Shown: positions 52,723 to 63,777, counted from the stretch's first letter. The stretch is DNA of 64,000 nt from Acanthosepion pharaonis (GCA_903632075.3 CAHIKZ030000388.1:407001-471000); one strand, 5' to 3'. A program made the numbers and translations. Notes: generated from the letters alone by a model not told the origin.

Positions 52723-53095
52723 GGACACATGGCACAGTGGATAAAGGTGTTGGTTAGATCCGGTGACAGTACCCAAAAGAATGTGAGTTCAATACCCGGT
52801 TAAGGCAGTGGAGAACTTGAAGAGGAGAATTAACAGGTGATAACTGACATCCATTAAACATGGCATGTAGAACTAGAACAGTCTACCCCAGTGAGCGAAA
52901 TAAAGGATTCAGTTCAACATTCCAACCACCTGAAGAAGGCAGGAGCGTACAATGGCTGAAATGTAATAAATATGGTGGCAAAGATGAGGACAATAGTCTG
53001 AATAATGTAAATAGTGTGAATATAGCAATAAAAATTAGAACAACAGACCAAACAATGTAATTAGTTACAGTACCCCATCTCAGAACTATATAAAA
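52723..53095 (+). mobile_element. SINE-A copy, full length with tRNA-Arg-like head
   Basis: Head: GACACATGGCACAGTGGATA (box A), TGTGAGTTCAATACCCGG (box B). Body: AACTAGAACAGTCTACCCC. Tail: CACCTGAAGAAGGCAGGAGC, AATATGGTGGCAAAGATGAG, GTCTGAATAATGTAAATAG, terminus CATCTCAGAACTATATAA. The best reference copy for the family in this window. ORFs within are translations of the SINE. Confidence 0.9.
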
Positions 53096-53570
53096 CAGCA
53101 AATCCAGTTACAAATCAAGATCGTCTATAACAAATATTATTTATTATTAAAGGAAAACAATTTTCCATACCACATCTAATACAGTTTCTTGCTTAGTAGT
53201 GATTTGCAGTGCACTGCAGTTTGAAGATAACAGCTTAGAGCATAATGGTTTTTATTTTAAATTCATACAATTGATATACAAACTGTCTTGTCAGTTGTCT
53301 TAATGATTCCTTCCTTTGTTTTCATTTGAAAAGGCATTGCCTTTGATCCAATGAATTATTTCTAACATTAGGTTAACCACAAAGAACACGCCTTCTCAGC
53401 CTGTGTCACTTGCTATGAATATCCAAGAAAAGCTTCAAAGAACAAATACACTCAAATGCAAACAATTTCAAAAGAGACTTTAAAAATAAAGCTTCTTTGT
53501 AACCAAACACCAAGTATATATTTTGAACACTGATATATTAAAATTCAACACTGACAAACATTAAATCTTC
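53096..53570. other. Unassigned AT-rich sequence
   Basis: Nothing recognised. Confidence 0.4.
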
Positions 53571-53574
53571 CATG

Positions 53575-54045
53575 TGAAATGTCCCTTCAGGACATGGACG
53601 ATCATGGCTCTCCACAATTTCCTGTATATGTAGTTCTTTAATAAATTTTATTATCTCTCCTAAACACTGATCTATTACACAAATTGTCTTCCTGATGTTT
53701 AGTATAAGTTTCCTTTTTGTTTCTATTTCCTCTAAAACATTGTCATTGCTTACATGTTCGGTTCATGTTATTCTCATCATCCTTCTGTACTTAACCACAT
53801 TTGTTTCAAGTCTCTTCTTCATGTGAGTGGAGATGACCCACATATTCACTGCCATATAGGATTACTGATACTACATAACAATTCAGCTCTCTTCTGTTTC
53901 TGAAACATTTTTCCTGTTTCTTAATACTTTGTTTAGCTTCTGGAAGACATTTTTATCATCCCAATGTGTATTTGGATTTCAGTGTCACACTTTCCATTCT
54001 GTTAAGTCACTTTCCAGATATTTAAATTGTTGTATTTGTTTGATC
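53575..54045 (-). pseudogene. RTE-like LINE C-terminal fragment
   Basis: The reverse complement reads through the EDG-SDTEIQIH-like block, LIGSYMAVNMWVISTHMKKRLETNVVKYRRMMRIT-like sequence (frame shifts), HVSNDNVLEEIETKRKLILNIRKTI and a terminal block with AGAGCCATGATCGTCCATGT. Matches the plus-strand copies at 14.9 and 39.6 kb. Confidence 0.8.
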
Positions 54046-54149
54046 TTTTATTTATCTATCTCTGTTAGTAATTTGCATGATTACATGCAAACAGGCACTA
54101 CTTAATTCTGCTCATAAAATAACAGGGAATATTTGTGGGTGGGGAAAGG

Positions 54150-54612
54150 GAATAATCTTTGTAGATTAGCATACATATGACCCTCCACTACTCCCCATAC
54201 TTGTCAGAATTAAAAAATAAAAATTTTTTAAGTCATTTTAGGATAGGGGTTTCCTTTTCATAACATAAATACAATGTCTAAAGAGTTATCTGTACATTGT
54301 GTTTATTTACAAATATCAAGTTTGAAACTCTGCTTATGTCATTGATAATTAGATACAACTGATGTCCTTTGCCCAGTTAGTAATAATACACAGTTATCAA
54401 TGATGTCAGCAGTTTCAAACTTGACATTTATGAATAAAAAAAAAACAGACAATTCTTTATGAATTCAGGGATCAATTTGACATTGTATTTATAATATCTA
54501 CAAGACCCCCCCCAACCTTCTAAATTGATAACAATCAATATTTTATTTCAATTCTGTCATGGCTAAATAAAGGTCTATTGATTGCTAACCTACAAGAATT
54601 GGTAAAAAAATA
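54150..54612. mobile_element. Foldback element, intact relative of 2430-3610
   Basis: Two imperfect arms, each about 200 bp, meet around 54360-54400. Mirror landmarks: CTTGTCAGAATTAAAA / TTTCAATTCTGTCATGG; AAATACAATGTC / GACATTGTATTTATAA; AAGTTTGAAACTCTGC / GCAGTTTCAAACTTGAC. Non-coding. Family is the same as at 2430. Confidence 0.82.
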
Positions 54613-54665
54613 ATTTTTATCTATTTATTTTTTGAGCAGGCCAGTCAATTTAAGTATTGCTCACA

Positions 54666-54705
<40 letters not shown>

Positions 54706-55311
54706 CTGTTGGGATTTGAACAGAAAAGAATTCATTTTATCATTGGACTTTTTTTTTTTTAATAACATTTGCTCTTCAGTGTCTCTTTCATTGATTGAAA
54801 GAGATGGAAGTCAGAAGGTGCTAAGTCAGGTGGTGATGAAGAAGTGAAAACTCCTCCAAGGAAACTGGCTACATCAGCAACTAACTGAGTTTTACAAAGC
54901 TTGCATAAATGCCCTTAGGTCGAACACTGCCATTTCAAGTGGTGGTGACTATAATGAAAAGTAGAGATGTGGACCTGTCATGTATAAGCTACGTGTCGAT
55001 ATACAATGTGTTTGATTGTGTTCCTTATTTCTTATAACAGAATTTTTTAACAATCCTCACAGTATTTAGTATTGCTGAAGTTATCATTAACCTTTTTTGT
55101 AGAGAATTACAAACTATGTTTTATTCAATTTTGCAAACAAATTGAATGAAATTTAAATAAGCCAAATTGTTTGGAAAAATACTTTGACAAAAACACTACC
55201 TCACGGTTTAATATTTCATGATTGTAATTTTGTGGGATTTAAGAAAAATTTTTTTGCTTTTTGACAGTGAAAATTCTTAGGATTTCTTACTCTTGAGCAT
55301 GCAACATACAA
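54613..55311. other. Unassigned AT-rich sequence with (TA)n
   Basis: (TA)n at about 54669-54702; no recognised gene. ORF 54632-54847 has no motif. Confidence 0.5.
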
Positions 55312-56129
55312 TGGTGTGATAAGCAAATTGTCAACATTTTAAATTTTGCACATGCATGTTCTTTTTGTTGACTTCACAATATAGTGGAGTCATCTCTGAG
55401 AAAAAAAGAACATCATGATGCAATTCACTCTGCCAGAAATTTTGAAACAGTATGCTGTACTGTTTGGCATTTGTGCTGGAAGCTCCAATATGAACATTTC
55501 AGAGTGTTTGGGTGTCAATCTAAGTACAGAGGATTTGGAAGAGTCTAATGGTGATTATGAAGGTACAGAAACTCAGAAAACTCACTGATCGTTCTGATAG
55601 AAAAGAACTCCCAAATCTGTTGGTGAGGGCCTCAGACTCAACACAGTGACCTACATCAAGTGCCTTGAGTGGGTAGTGCTGCCCTGAGTCAAGAGGGTCA
55701 TTGCTGAAAGACACTATGGCAACAGGACTGAGCCATGTCACACAAGAAGGAGAACCCAGTCATTTTTGTAACTACATCACTCCTTACATCTGGCCACCTA
55801 ACGTCCTAGACTGCAACCCCCTTGATTATTATATGTGGGGCACAGTTCAGTGAGAGACCGACAAAACTCCTTGTAACACCAAAGATGAACTGAAGGCAAG
55901 GATTATGGCACAATTCACCAACATAAGGAAACCTTCCAGAAAAGCTGCAGGAGGTTCCGGAATCATCTGGAGGCCACAATTGAAGCCAATGGTGATTTTA
56001 TTGAATAAATTTACTCTTTAGCTTTTCAAGATATTTTTGTGTAATTTTCGTAAATACAACTGTTAAAATGAGATGGCAGTGTTATTTTCCTTTTTGCATA
56101 ATTAAGATGACAATTTATCTATCGCACTC
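55312..56129 (+). mobile_element. Mariner-family transposon, internally deleted (second copy)
   Basis: Left end TGGTGTGATAAGCAAATTGTC, right end reversed GAGTGCGATAGATAAATTGTC. 818 bp, longer than the copy at 13529. The start of the transposase reads MQFTLPEILKQYAVLFGICAG; the C-terminal block is intact in part. Confidence 0.85.
55745..56007 (+). pseudogene. Mariner transposase C-terminal part with catalytic NPLDYYMWG
   Basis: WPPNVLDCNPLDYYMWGTVQ carries the third catalytic acidic residue (the D of L-D-Y-Y). It is followed by frame-shifted NKTPCNTKDELKARIMAQF and FRNHLEATIEANGDFIE stop. Lesions between them mean no functional protein. Confidence 0.85.
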
Positions 56130-56184
56130 TATATATCTGGCTATGCATAAAATATTTCTGGAGCAAAATTTCAACTTTTTGAAG

Positions 56185-56490
56185 CCTATATTTCTGAGAT
56201 GAGGTATTATTTACATTATTTGGACTATCGTCCTCATCTTTGTTGTCCTATTTATCACAATGTTTTGGCCGTTGTATGCTCTGGCCTTCTTCAGGCAGTT
56301 GGAATGTCGAACTGAACCCTTTATTTTGCTCACTGGGGTAGACTGTTCTAGTTCCACATGCTATGTCTAAGAGATGTCAGTTAATTCACCTCTCCAAGTT
56401 CTTACCGCCTTAATCAGGTATTGAACTCACACTCTTTGGGTCTCGTCACTGGATCTAACAAAGGCCATATGTCCTTGATGACATCCGAGT
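56185..56490 (-). mobile_element. SINE-A copy, minus strand
   Basis: Reverse complement, from the head (TGTCCTTTGTTAGATCC region, box B GTGAGTTCAATACC) through AACAGTCTACCCCAGTGAGC, GGGTTCAGTTCGACATTCC, CTGCCTGAAGAAGGCC to AATAATGTAAATAATACC. Near full length. A plus-type tail fragment follows at 56575-56650. Confidence 0.88.
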
Positions 56491-56649
56491 GTGAATTTCT
56501 GGGTATTATAAAACTAATGTCTTTAGCAACCATTTTTTTACTAGTGCTCATATTGCAATTTTTGCTGTTATGTTAGAGAGTCTGAGCATACAATGGCTGA
56601 AATGTGATAAATATGGCAACAATGAGGACTAGTCTGAATAATGTAGATT

Positions 56650-57820
56650 TGTTTATAGTTCTCACAAATGCATGGCAAAGTAGAAACTGTATTCTTGTAT
56701 ATAAAATAAAAAGATATGCAAAAAAACAATATTGTATTTTTATTAAAAAATATGTTTTTTAATCATTGCTTTAAAATTGTCATTAAATAATAAGAATATT
56801 TTATATGTAAAATAATAAAACCTAATTTTTTTCAAAAACTTAAAAATTAATTGTACGAAGCTACACACTCTAGTGAAATGAAATGTACTTTGTACACCAC
56901 TTCTGTTTTCGATATAGCTATTTCAGACAGGACAGACAGATTAACAGAAGTGAGAAAATTTTATATATAAAAAATAGACAAAACAAATTAATTTACTTTT
57001 TTGACTCACACTTGTATATTTCAAATAAAAGTTGTACTTTACATGGATTTGAAATTTGATCAACTGTAACTAGTGGCAAACTATTACTGATAAGGATGGA
57101 AAAAAAATCTGTTTTATGTCATTTGCAACAAAAACCTCTTCTATTTTGCCAGCATTCCTTAGCCGTGTCGTACATTAAATTGTATATTGGGAAAATAAAG
57201 AACAGTCTGTCACAGCAAAACTTAATCTAACAGATTTTACAGAAGTTATAATTAGGTCCTTTTGGGAAGTGTTCAAATTTTTCCCAAAGCAAATGTGTAA
57301 AATGAGTCCATGAGAAAATCTTTGGTTGTTTTACCATGAAAATTCAACAGATTAGACTTTTAAAAGATCTGTCGACCAGAATGAGTTAATCTTTATAGCA
57401 CACTCATTTAGTGATCTAAAAGGTGCTCAAAGCAATTAAAGAATTATGATTTATATATATATATATATATATATATAATAAAAAAAAAAATTGACACAAC
57501 AAAAGCTTTTATTCCAACATGTTTCGTTTTTTGAGGAAATTTATCATGTGTAGAAATTTTATTTAGTAACTTGTATTTTCAGAAGTATTTTATGATGTCA
57601 ACAAACACTTGTTGACACTTTGTAATGTCAAAGAATACTCATTGTCACTTTCATAATGCTTGTTGTAGTAGAGGCTTGTAATCGCAGATACAAATATATT
57701 AACACTGTAGAACAATACTAGTATCAGATGCTTACAAATAGTATTTGCTTGATAATACTCACTTGAATAGTAACCAGCAAATAGTAATCCAAATAGTAAT
57801 CGATATGGTGATGATATTCA
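56650..57820. other. Unassigned AT-rich sequence with (TA)n
   Basis: (TA)n at 57452-57476. No gene recognised. Short direct repeats around ACAAATAGTA / CAAATAGTAAT (57730-57790). Confidence 0.5.
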
Positions 57821-57824
57821 ACAA

Positions 57825-58025
57825 CCGCCCCATGTGGTCAGATGTGGTACAAGGCCGAGTTTGTGTAGTATCCAAGCCTGTAGGCTTGGTCAAAAATTCC
57901 CCATAGACCCTGTACAAAATAGGGCTGGGTAGCAGTCTCCTGAGACGAGACTCGGCCCTTCAACAAAGCCACACCTGGAGATCTTTTCTGCCCAGAGGCA
58001 GATTTTGACCAGCACATTCAGAAGG
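57825..58025 (-). mobile_element. SINE-W copy
   Basis: Reverse complement parallels 12055-12262: GTGCTGGTCAAAATCTGCC, GGGCCGAGTCTCGTCTCAG, GACTGCTACCCAGCCC, GGGGAATTTTTGACCAAGCC, CGGCCTTGTACCACATCTGA. Confidence 0.82.
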
Positions 58026-58254
58026 TAATCTATATAGTAATCACTTAGATGCCACACTAATTCCCATATATACATTTCCTTAACTATCATGTGATCTACT
58101 TATTCAAAATGGGATTGCCTGTGTTTGCTCTCTGGTGATCTGTGTTCAAACTCCAGTTTCAGCAGTGACACTTTATTCCGATATAACAAAGTAATATAGA
58201 GAAAAATAACCTGCAGCTTTCAAATTTTTAATTTTTCTTTTTTTTTTTTTACTA

Positions 58255-58340
58255 TGTAAGACTCAAGAGCCATTCAAGGTAGAGGGTTACTGAAGGCAGT
58301 CGTTGTGAGAGCAGTAAGAGTTTACAGTTTATGAGGATAT
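58255..58340 (-). mobile_element. LINE-C 3' terminus
   Basis: Reverse complement GTAACCCTCTACCTTGAATG, GCTCTTGAGTC matches the LINE-C end. Confidence 0.6.
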
Positions 58341-59555
58341 GTGGGAAAGGTAATGGTTAGTCTAGGTAGTGAAACTAAAAAAAAGACTGATGAAAAAGAT
58401 GCCAACAGAAATTAAAATTTTATTGTCTAAATGCTTATGTTATTATTAAGAGGAAAACCAAAGTTTTTTTTTATTATTTTTAAAAATTTTCCTTCTTTTA
58501 GAACATTCTAAATTTTGATTAAAAAACCTTGTTTGTAAGTGGAACTAGTAAATAATGACAATTTTATCACGTTTTTTTGGTTGACACACATTAATTTTTA
58601 AAAATGTGGTAAAAATAGAAATAATTGTCGGATGTTAATGAAACTTTCATTGGATTCTTAGATGATGAAATTATTATAAACATTTTTTTTTTTTTTAAAG
58701 TCATAGTAGAAATAGTTTTTTAAATATTTGAAATGTCTCTAATTTGGGGAAAGCAGTTGATTGCATCGGTTTTAGTGATTAAAATAATAAAAGCACCCAC
58801 AAGGAATGCAAATCATTTATTTTTTTTTTTTAACTGTCGCCAAAGACCTGAAAATCAGCTCTGAATTGTTTAACATACAAAACTCAATAAAACAAAGATA
58901 TTATTTAATTTCAAATGCTTTTATTTGCTTTTAGTTGGATGAATATGGACAATATTTTCAGCAAGAAATTTTTTTAATGAAAAATTAATTTTAATACAAT
59001 TATTTGTTTTTCTTCACATTTAGTTGTTAAAATATTATGGAGTTAAAATATGATCGAGCTTTCCAGTCTTTTTTCAAAAATCTGTTAAGGGTTCAAAATA
59101 TTTTTAAACATTATAATTTTGAAAAAATGATAATTGATATTTGAATTTCAAAGTGAGATTTCTAGTTTGTTTTTTAAAATGGAAAAAATGGTCCTTAACT
59201 CAAAAATGAAAATTTAGGACGTGCCAGGAACGATTAAAAATGGAAAAAAAATATTTCAAAAACTTTGATCTTTGCTTAATAATAACAAAATTTAGACTAT
59301 AAAAGAATGTAAAGTAAGTTTGAGTCTTTTTCCTCATATTAAATCTTTTTTTAAGTGAATTCACGTGGTTAGACTTCTTGATTGTTTTTTATTGAATTAT
59401 CATTTATTTTATCTCATTTTATTTTGGAATATTTATTGGTATTGAAATTTATTTTTTTTAAAGTCAGCGGTGAGGTTTAACATTGGTGGAATTAAAATGT
59501 AATGGCTAAACATATTTATTAGCAATAGTGTAGTAAAGGAGGAGTTGTTTTATCT
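58341..59555. other. Unassigned AT-rich sequence
   Basis: No gene recognised; T-runs at 58685-58698 and 58820-58832. Very AT-rich. Confidence 0.45.
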
Positions 59556-59559
59556 GGGG

Positions 59560-60265
59560 GGAAATATTAAAAAAAAAAAAATCAAAAATTTTTAGAAACT
59601 GTCGAAAAAAAAAAAGAAAAAAAGAAAAAGAAAAGATAAAAAAAGTAAAAAAAAAAAAATGTACAGGAAAAAAGGTGTCAAAAAAAAGTAAAAGAACAGA
59701 TCAGTTTTCCTGCATATTTAATGGATCATAAAAAGTTCCAAAAATCTGGGGTGAAAAAGAAAAAGGAAAAAAAAAAAAAGGCCAGTTACAAAATGCTCTA
59801 AAATATTTAAAAATCTTACTGCATAAAGGAAAGGTAGACTATAGAGAAAAAAGAGTTGAGTTTTCGCATATTATTAAAAAAAACGTGGTTGCTCTTGAAA
59901 GAAAATTGAATTAAATTTATTTTATCTCATTTTATTTTGTTTATTATTATTGAAATTTATTTTATTTTTAAAGAAAAGTTAAGCATTAAAAAAAAAAAAT
60001 GGCTAAGTATATTTAAAGCTTGAAAAGGAGGAAAAATGAAAGGAAATAAAAAAAAAAAAAAAAAAAAAAAAAGAAAAGAAAAAAAAAAAAAAAAAAAGAA
60101 AAAGAAAAGAAAAAAAGAAAAGAAAAAAAGAAAAGAAAAAAAGAAAAAAAAAAAAAGAAAAGAAAAAAAGAAAAAAGAAAAGAAAAAAGAAAAGAAAAAA
60201 AAAAAAGAAAAAAAGAAAAGAAAAAAAGAAAAGAAAAGAAAAAAAAAAGAAAAAAAAAAAAGAAA

Positions 60266-60297
<32 letters not shown>

Positions 60298-60510
60298 AAG
60301 AAAAAAAAAAAAAATCAAAAAGAAAAAAACTTTCAAGAACCATTTTGTCTAAAAAAATTTCTTGAAAAAAGAAAAGAAAAAACCAACAAATGATCCAAAA
60401 TTTAAGAAATATCTATGGCCAAGAACCATTTTGTATAATATTGAAAATATACCCAAAAATGATCAAAAAAAATTAAAAAAAAAAAAATTGTAAAAAAAAA
60501 AAAATTATTC
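59560..60510. repeat. A/G-rich tract, poly-A with sparse G
   Basis: Several segments (59568-59800, 60040-60320, 60360-60500) are almost entirely A with interspersed G on the plus strand: AAAAGAAAAAAAG units. ORFs of Lys (plus) or Phe (minus) are artefacts. Confidence 0.92.
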
Positions 60511-60624
60511 AGACATTTTGTTGACCTTGACATTAAGAATAGAATTGAAACTAAGCGGCTAAAATAATGTTGATAATTACCATGTGGCTTTCCCAATAAA
60601 TACATTTTATTTTACCCCCAAAAT

Positions 60625-60813
60625 GGGAATCTGTCAATGAGGATGTCATAAAAAGAGGTTTCAAGAAGTATTGTCTCATGGATGACTGAAGATGACATCC
60701 TTTGGCAAGAGAATGAACAAGACAAAGATAATATTGTGAATGTTAATTTGTTTAATGACAATTTAGATATTGATTCTATAATAGAAAGTGCTGATAATGA
60801 TGATGAAAATTAA
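60625..60813 (+). pseudogene. pogo/Tigger-like transposase C-terminal remnant
   Basis: Plus-strand translation: WESVNEDVIKRGFKKYC, then after a frameshift near 60685, TEDDILWQEN and an acidic, Asp/Asn-rich tail to a stop at 60813. The series (W-x-x-(V)-x-x-x-x-I)-x-x-(F)-K-K-C ... (E)-D-D-x-L-W is the conserved C-terminal end of pogo/Tigger-class DDE transposases. The catalytic domain was not found upstream, where only A-rich sequence exists. Confidence 0.7.
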
Positions 60814-61215
60814 AATTTCAATAAATTCTTAACTTGATATCCTCTTTTCAGCAAAATTGGCCTTTTTATAGATTTTTTAAATTTTTTTTGCCAAATAAAA
60901 AATGCAGTTACTGATAATCAAATTGACAAAAAATAATAGTCTTTACCTACGCTGATGATGACTTAAGTTGAAAACTTAAACCATATTTCTTGTACTTTTC
61001 TTAAATTTTGGACAATTTCTAATGGAATTTCCTACTTGTCTGTGAAGGATTATTCATAAGTTGGAAAAGACGATCATTAAAATTAATCAACACAAAATGT
61101 CTGTTTTTAATATTATTTACCTTAAAGAATAAGATATATATAAAGAAATACTTTCAAGGTATGCTGTATTTGTGGGATAAAGTGCTCAATATCAGAGAGA
61201 GCATATGTAAATACG
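60814..61215. other. Unassigned AT-rich sequence
   Basis: Nothing recognised. May contain the end of the pogo-like element, but no terminal repeat was identified. Confidence 0.4.
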
Positions 61216-61217
61216 AA

Positions 61218-61330
61218 AGTGAACATTGATGATGACAGTCTGTTTCATGCTAAACACAATCGCCAGGTCACGATGTGTTTAGCATGAAACAGTCTTTTGC
61301 ATCAGGGTGTTGACTTCAATGTTCACTTGT
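61218..61330. mobile_element. Foldback, short palindrome
   Basis: Arms CTGTTTCATGCTAAACACA (about 61240) and TGTGTTTAGCATGAAACAG (about 61276), 17-bp loop. The outer AGTGAACATTGA and TCAATGTTCACT add a further 12-bp arm. It adjoins 61331-61800, a less AT-rich block with no recognised gene. Confidence 0.75.
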
Positions 61331-61830
61331 GTATCTCACAAACAAGAGCGACTCAAAAAGGAAAAGCAATTTCCATCCAACACATTTATTCCCACTGATG
61401 AAGAACAAATGCATATGTCACGTTTCAATATAGCTCAAGTCATCATGCACTATAGCTTATGCAAATTCATAGTTAATGTCCATGATTGCCATCACTTGTG
61501 CTAAGGTGGTTCCTTGATGATTCCTGATCAAGGCATTAACTACTGGATGTGTTGTACTATGCACAATGTTGATGGCCAATCAGATCAGCTTTTGGCTGTT
61601 ACTTGTTCTTCCGATTCGTACACCTTTTGTTGATTCATAGCGTGTCCTCCATACTGCACCAAAATGTGGCAATCACTGAGAAAAGCGTTCATTCATCTGA
61701 CCTTGTTGCTTCCTACCACTTGACTGAATGATGCAATGTTACATGCAGTTAGATACTCATCATCCCATGTATGCATCAGCACATCTGTTTCTACTGTAGA
61801 ATTTCAAAATTGCCTTTACTTTCCAATTCA
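61331..61830. other. Unassigned, less AT-rich block
   Basis: Higher GC than neighbours, ORF 61307-61504 has no motif that I recognise. May be the remains of a longer mobile element beginning at the 61218 foldback. Confidence 0.35.
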
Positions 61831-61836
61831 CCCTCT

Positions 61837-61969
61837 CTATATCTCTATCTATCTATCTATATATCTCTATCTATATCTATATATCTATATATCTCTATCT
61901 ATATCTATATATCTATATATCTCTATCTATATCTATATATCTCTATATATATATATATCTATATATCTA

Positions 61970-62061
<92 letters not shown>
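61837..62061. repeat. (TATC)n and (TA)n microsatellite, about 225 bp
   Basis: CTAT/CTCTATAT units up to about 61975, then a pure (TA)n to 62061. Longest simple repeat of the TA type in the window. The 165-residue Tyr/Ile/Ser ORF across it is an artefact. Confidence 0.97.
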
Positions 62062-62067
<6 letters not shown>

Positions 62068-62143
62068 ATTAATTGATTTAAAATATGGTTTCTTTTTTTT
62101 TTTGTTACACAGAAAAAACATTTTAAATCAATTAATTTATAAT
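62062..62143. mobile_element. Short inverted repeat at the (TA)n edge
   Basis: TTATAAATTAATTGATTTAA and TTAAATCAATTAATTTATAA, arms of 22 bp, loop of about 35 bp with a T-run. Abuts (TA)n. Confidence 0.8.
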
Positions 62144-62144
62144 A

Positions 62145-62330
62145 TTAACAGTATTAACGACATTTACTGGCCTGAATGTCCAAGAAATTGTCATAGAAAA
62201 TATGTGTCCTCTCTATATGATGGTTCCATATAGGATACAGGTTCGATTCTTGTTGGAGGATGCATATTTTCTATGACAATTTCTTGGACAGGCTGCTAAA
62301 TGTTGTTAATACTGTTTATTATAAACAGAC
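62145..62330. mobile_element. SINE-S pair, head to head, with tRNA-like box B
   Basis: 62145-62207 is a minus-type SINE-S tail; 62218-62325 is a plus-type half with ACAGGTTCGATTCTTGTTGG (box B), CATATTTTCTATGACAATTT, CTTGGACAGGCTGCTAAATG. The outer 60 bp are inverted repeats (AACAGTATTAACGACATTTA / TAAATGTTGTTAATACTGTT). Confidence 0.75.
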
Positions 62331-62414
62331 CATTTACTTAAATATTTGTATCTATAAAAAAGAATGTATAAACATAAAAATGTCTTAAAATAATTGTCGG
62401 ACTTTGTCCATTTC

Positions 62415-62465
<51 letters not shown>
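62415..62465. repeat. (TA)n(CA)n microsatellite
   Basis: TA at 62419-62456 then CA to 62465. Confidence 0.95.
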
Positions 62466-62466
<1 letters not shown>

Positions 62467-62780
62467 ACTTAAATTGAGTTGTGCACTCTTGGAAGATAAG
62501 TATGAATTTGTAAACGGACTATTACTACTAATATTACAAGGCTTTTCCCCTTCCCTGAATTAAGTACCATCAGTCATTGGCATGTTTATTCACAGAGTAA
62601 GTACGTAAAAATTTACCTTTCTTTCAACCATGCACCGATGACTTAGCATGAAAATCTCCAACTGTTGCCAAATCAGTCAGTTTTCAGTCCCAGCTTGAAG
62701 CAATCAGATGTTTGGTTTGGTTTGTTTTATGGCATATCAACCTCAATGGATTATTTAATGCTGACAAAATTTTTATTACC
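62466..62780. other. Unassigned, with fragment of the GGCATATCAACC repeat
   Basis: 62705-62775 matches the start of the 5665/31085 repeat (GTTTGTTTTATGGCATATCA, TTTAATGCTGACAA). Nothing else recognised. Confidence 0.5.
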
Positions 62781-63005
62781 TGGTTAAGGCAGTTGAGAAC
62801 TTGGAGAGGGGAATTAACAGGAGATAACTGACATCCATTAGACATGGCATGCCGAACTAGAACAGTCTACCCCAGTGAGCAAAATAAAGGGTTCAGTTTG
62901 ACATTCCAACCACCTGAAGATGGTTGGTTCATACAATGGCCAGAACATTGTGATAAATATGGCAACAAAGATGAAGACAATAGTCTGAATAATGTAAATG
63001 GTATC
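62781..63005 (+). mobile_element. SINE-A copy, head missing
   Basis: Body CGAACTAGAACAGTCTACCC, GGGTTCAGTTTGACATTCC and tail CACCTGAAGATGGTTGGTTC, AATATGGCAACAAAGATGAA, CTGAATAATGTAAATGG. Directly followed by LINE-A sequence. Confidence 0.85.
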
Positions 63006-63009
63006 AAAA

Positions 63010-63558
63010 TCCATATTGCACATTTACAAATCTACCATTTGAATACTGTTGCCATATCTGATCTGGTGCTCCTGCTATTCATCTCAAGTTTCTTGATAAA
63101 ATCCAAAGAAGGATCTGCAATATAATCAATTCTGACTTAGCATCTTGATTTCAGTCACTTTCTCACATGGCATGGCTTCCTTCTGTCTTTTCTACAAATG
63201 TTTTCATAGCAACTGCTGACAAACTTTTTTCACTGATGCCCAGACTACATGAATTTAAGCATGTTACTAGATTGGCATCTAGGTCTCATCCATCTACTGT
63301 TGAAACAGCTAAATGAGACTACCACTTCTACTATAGCAGTTTCTTTTCTCGCACTTCTCATCTGTGGAATTCTCTTCAGTTTCCTTTCTTCCCTGATAAT
63401 TACAATCTTCAAAAAATTAAATACAACATCAATTGCCATCTTTCTTCTTGAATCCTGTTCATCTTTTGTCCTTTCATCAATCCTTTATACTTTGGTTTTT
63501 CCTCTCACTTTCACTCCCTGTGCATTAGTAGCATTCCTGCCTGGATTGGGGCAAAATG

Positions 63559-63560
<2 letters not shown>
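63010..63560 (+). pseudogene. LINE-A RT C-terminus and 3' end
   Basis: Starts LQIYHLNTVAISDLVLLLF-like (frames of EYCCHIWSGAPAI) and continues with FLDKIQRRICNIINSDLAS, SVFSTNVFIATA, EFKHVTRLASRSHPSTVETAK, SHLWNSLQFPFFPDNYNLQKI in frame pieces. 3' UTR CACTCCCTGTGCATTAGTAG and GATTGGGGCAAAATGAT, where (TA)n begins instead of poly-A. Confidence 0.82.
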
Positions 63561-63593
<33 letters not shown>

Positions 63594-63752
63594 CATACAA
63601 TCAGAATTAAGATACCATTATGTAAATGAACAGTTTCACCTTATAAAATTAAATTTACAAGATTTTTCAAACAGTCAATAGATGATAATTTAATTTTACA
63701 AGGTGAAAATGATCATTTACATAATGGTATCTTAATTTCGATTGTATGAAAT
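63561..63752. mobile_element. Foldback MITE with (TA)n at its left edge
   Basis: (TA)n 63561-63590, then arms of about 60 bp: TACAATCAGAATTAAGATACC, ATTATGTAAATGAACAG and, reversed, TACAATCGAAATTAAGATACC, ATTATGTAAATGATCAT. Inner AAGGTGAAA-type match also pairs. Loop about 35 bp. Probably Tc1/mariner-type by its TA context, but no transposase. Confidence 0.87.
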
Positions 63753-63777
63753 ATATTACTCTGTTTATTAAATATAT

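Noticed and set aside
59957..60365. Poly-Phe and poly-Lys ORFs
   Set aside because: Pure A/G-rich simple sequence.
61736..62233. 165-residue ORF rich in Tyr, Ile, Ser
   Set aside because: Runs through the (TATC)n/(TA)n microsatellite.
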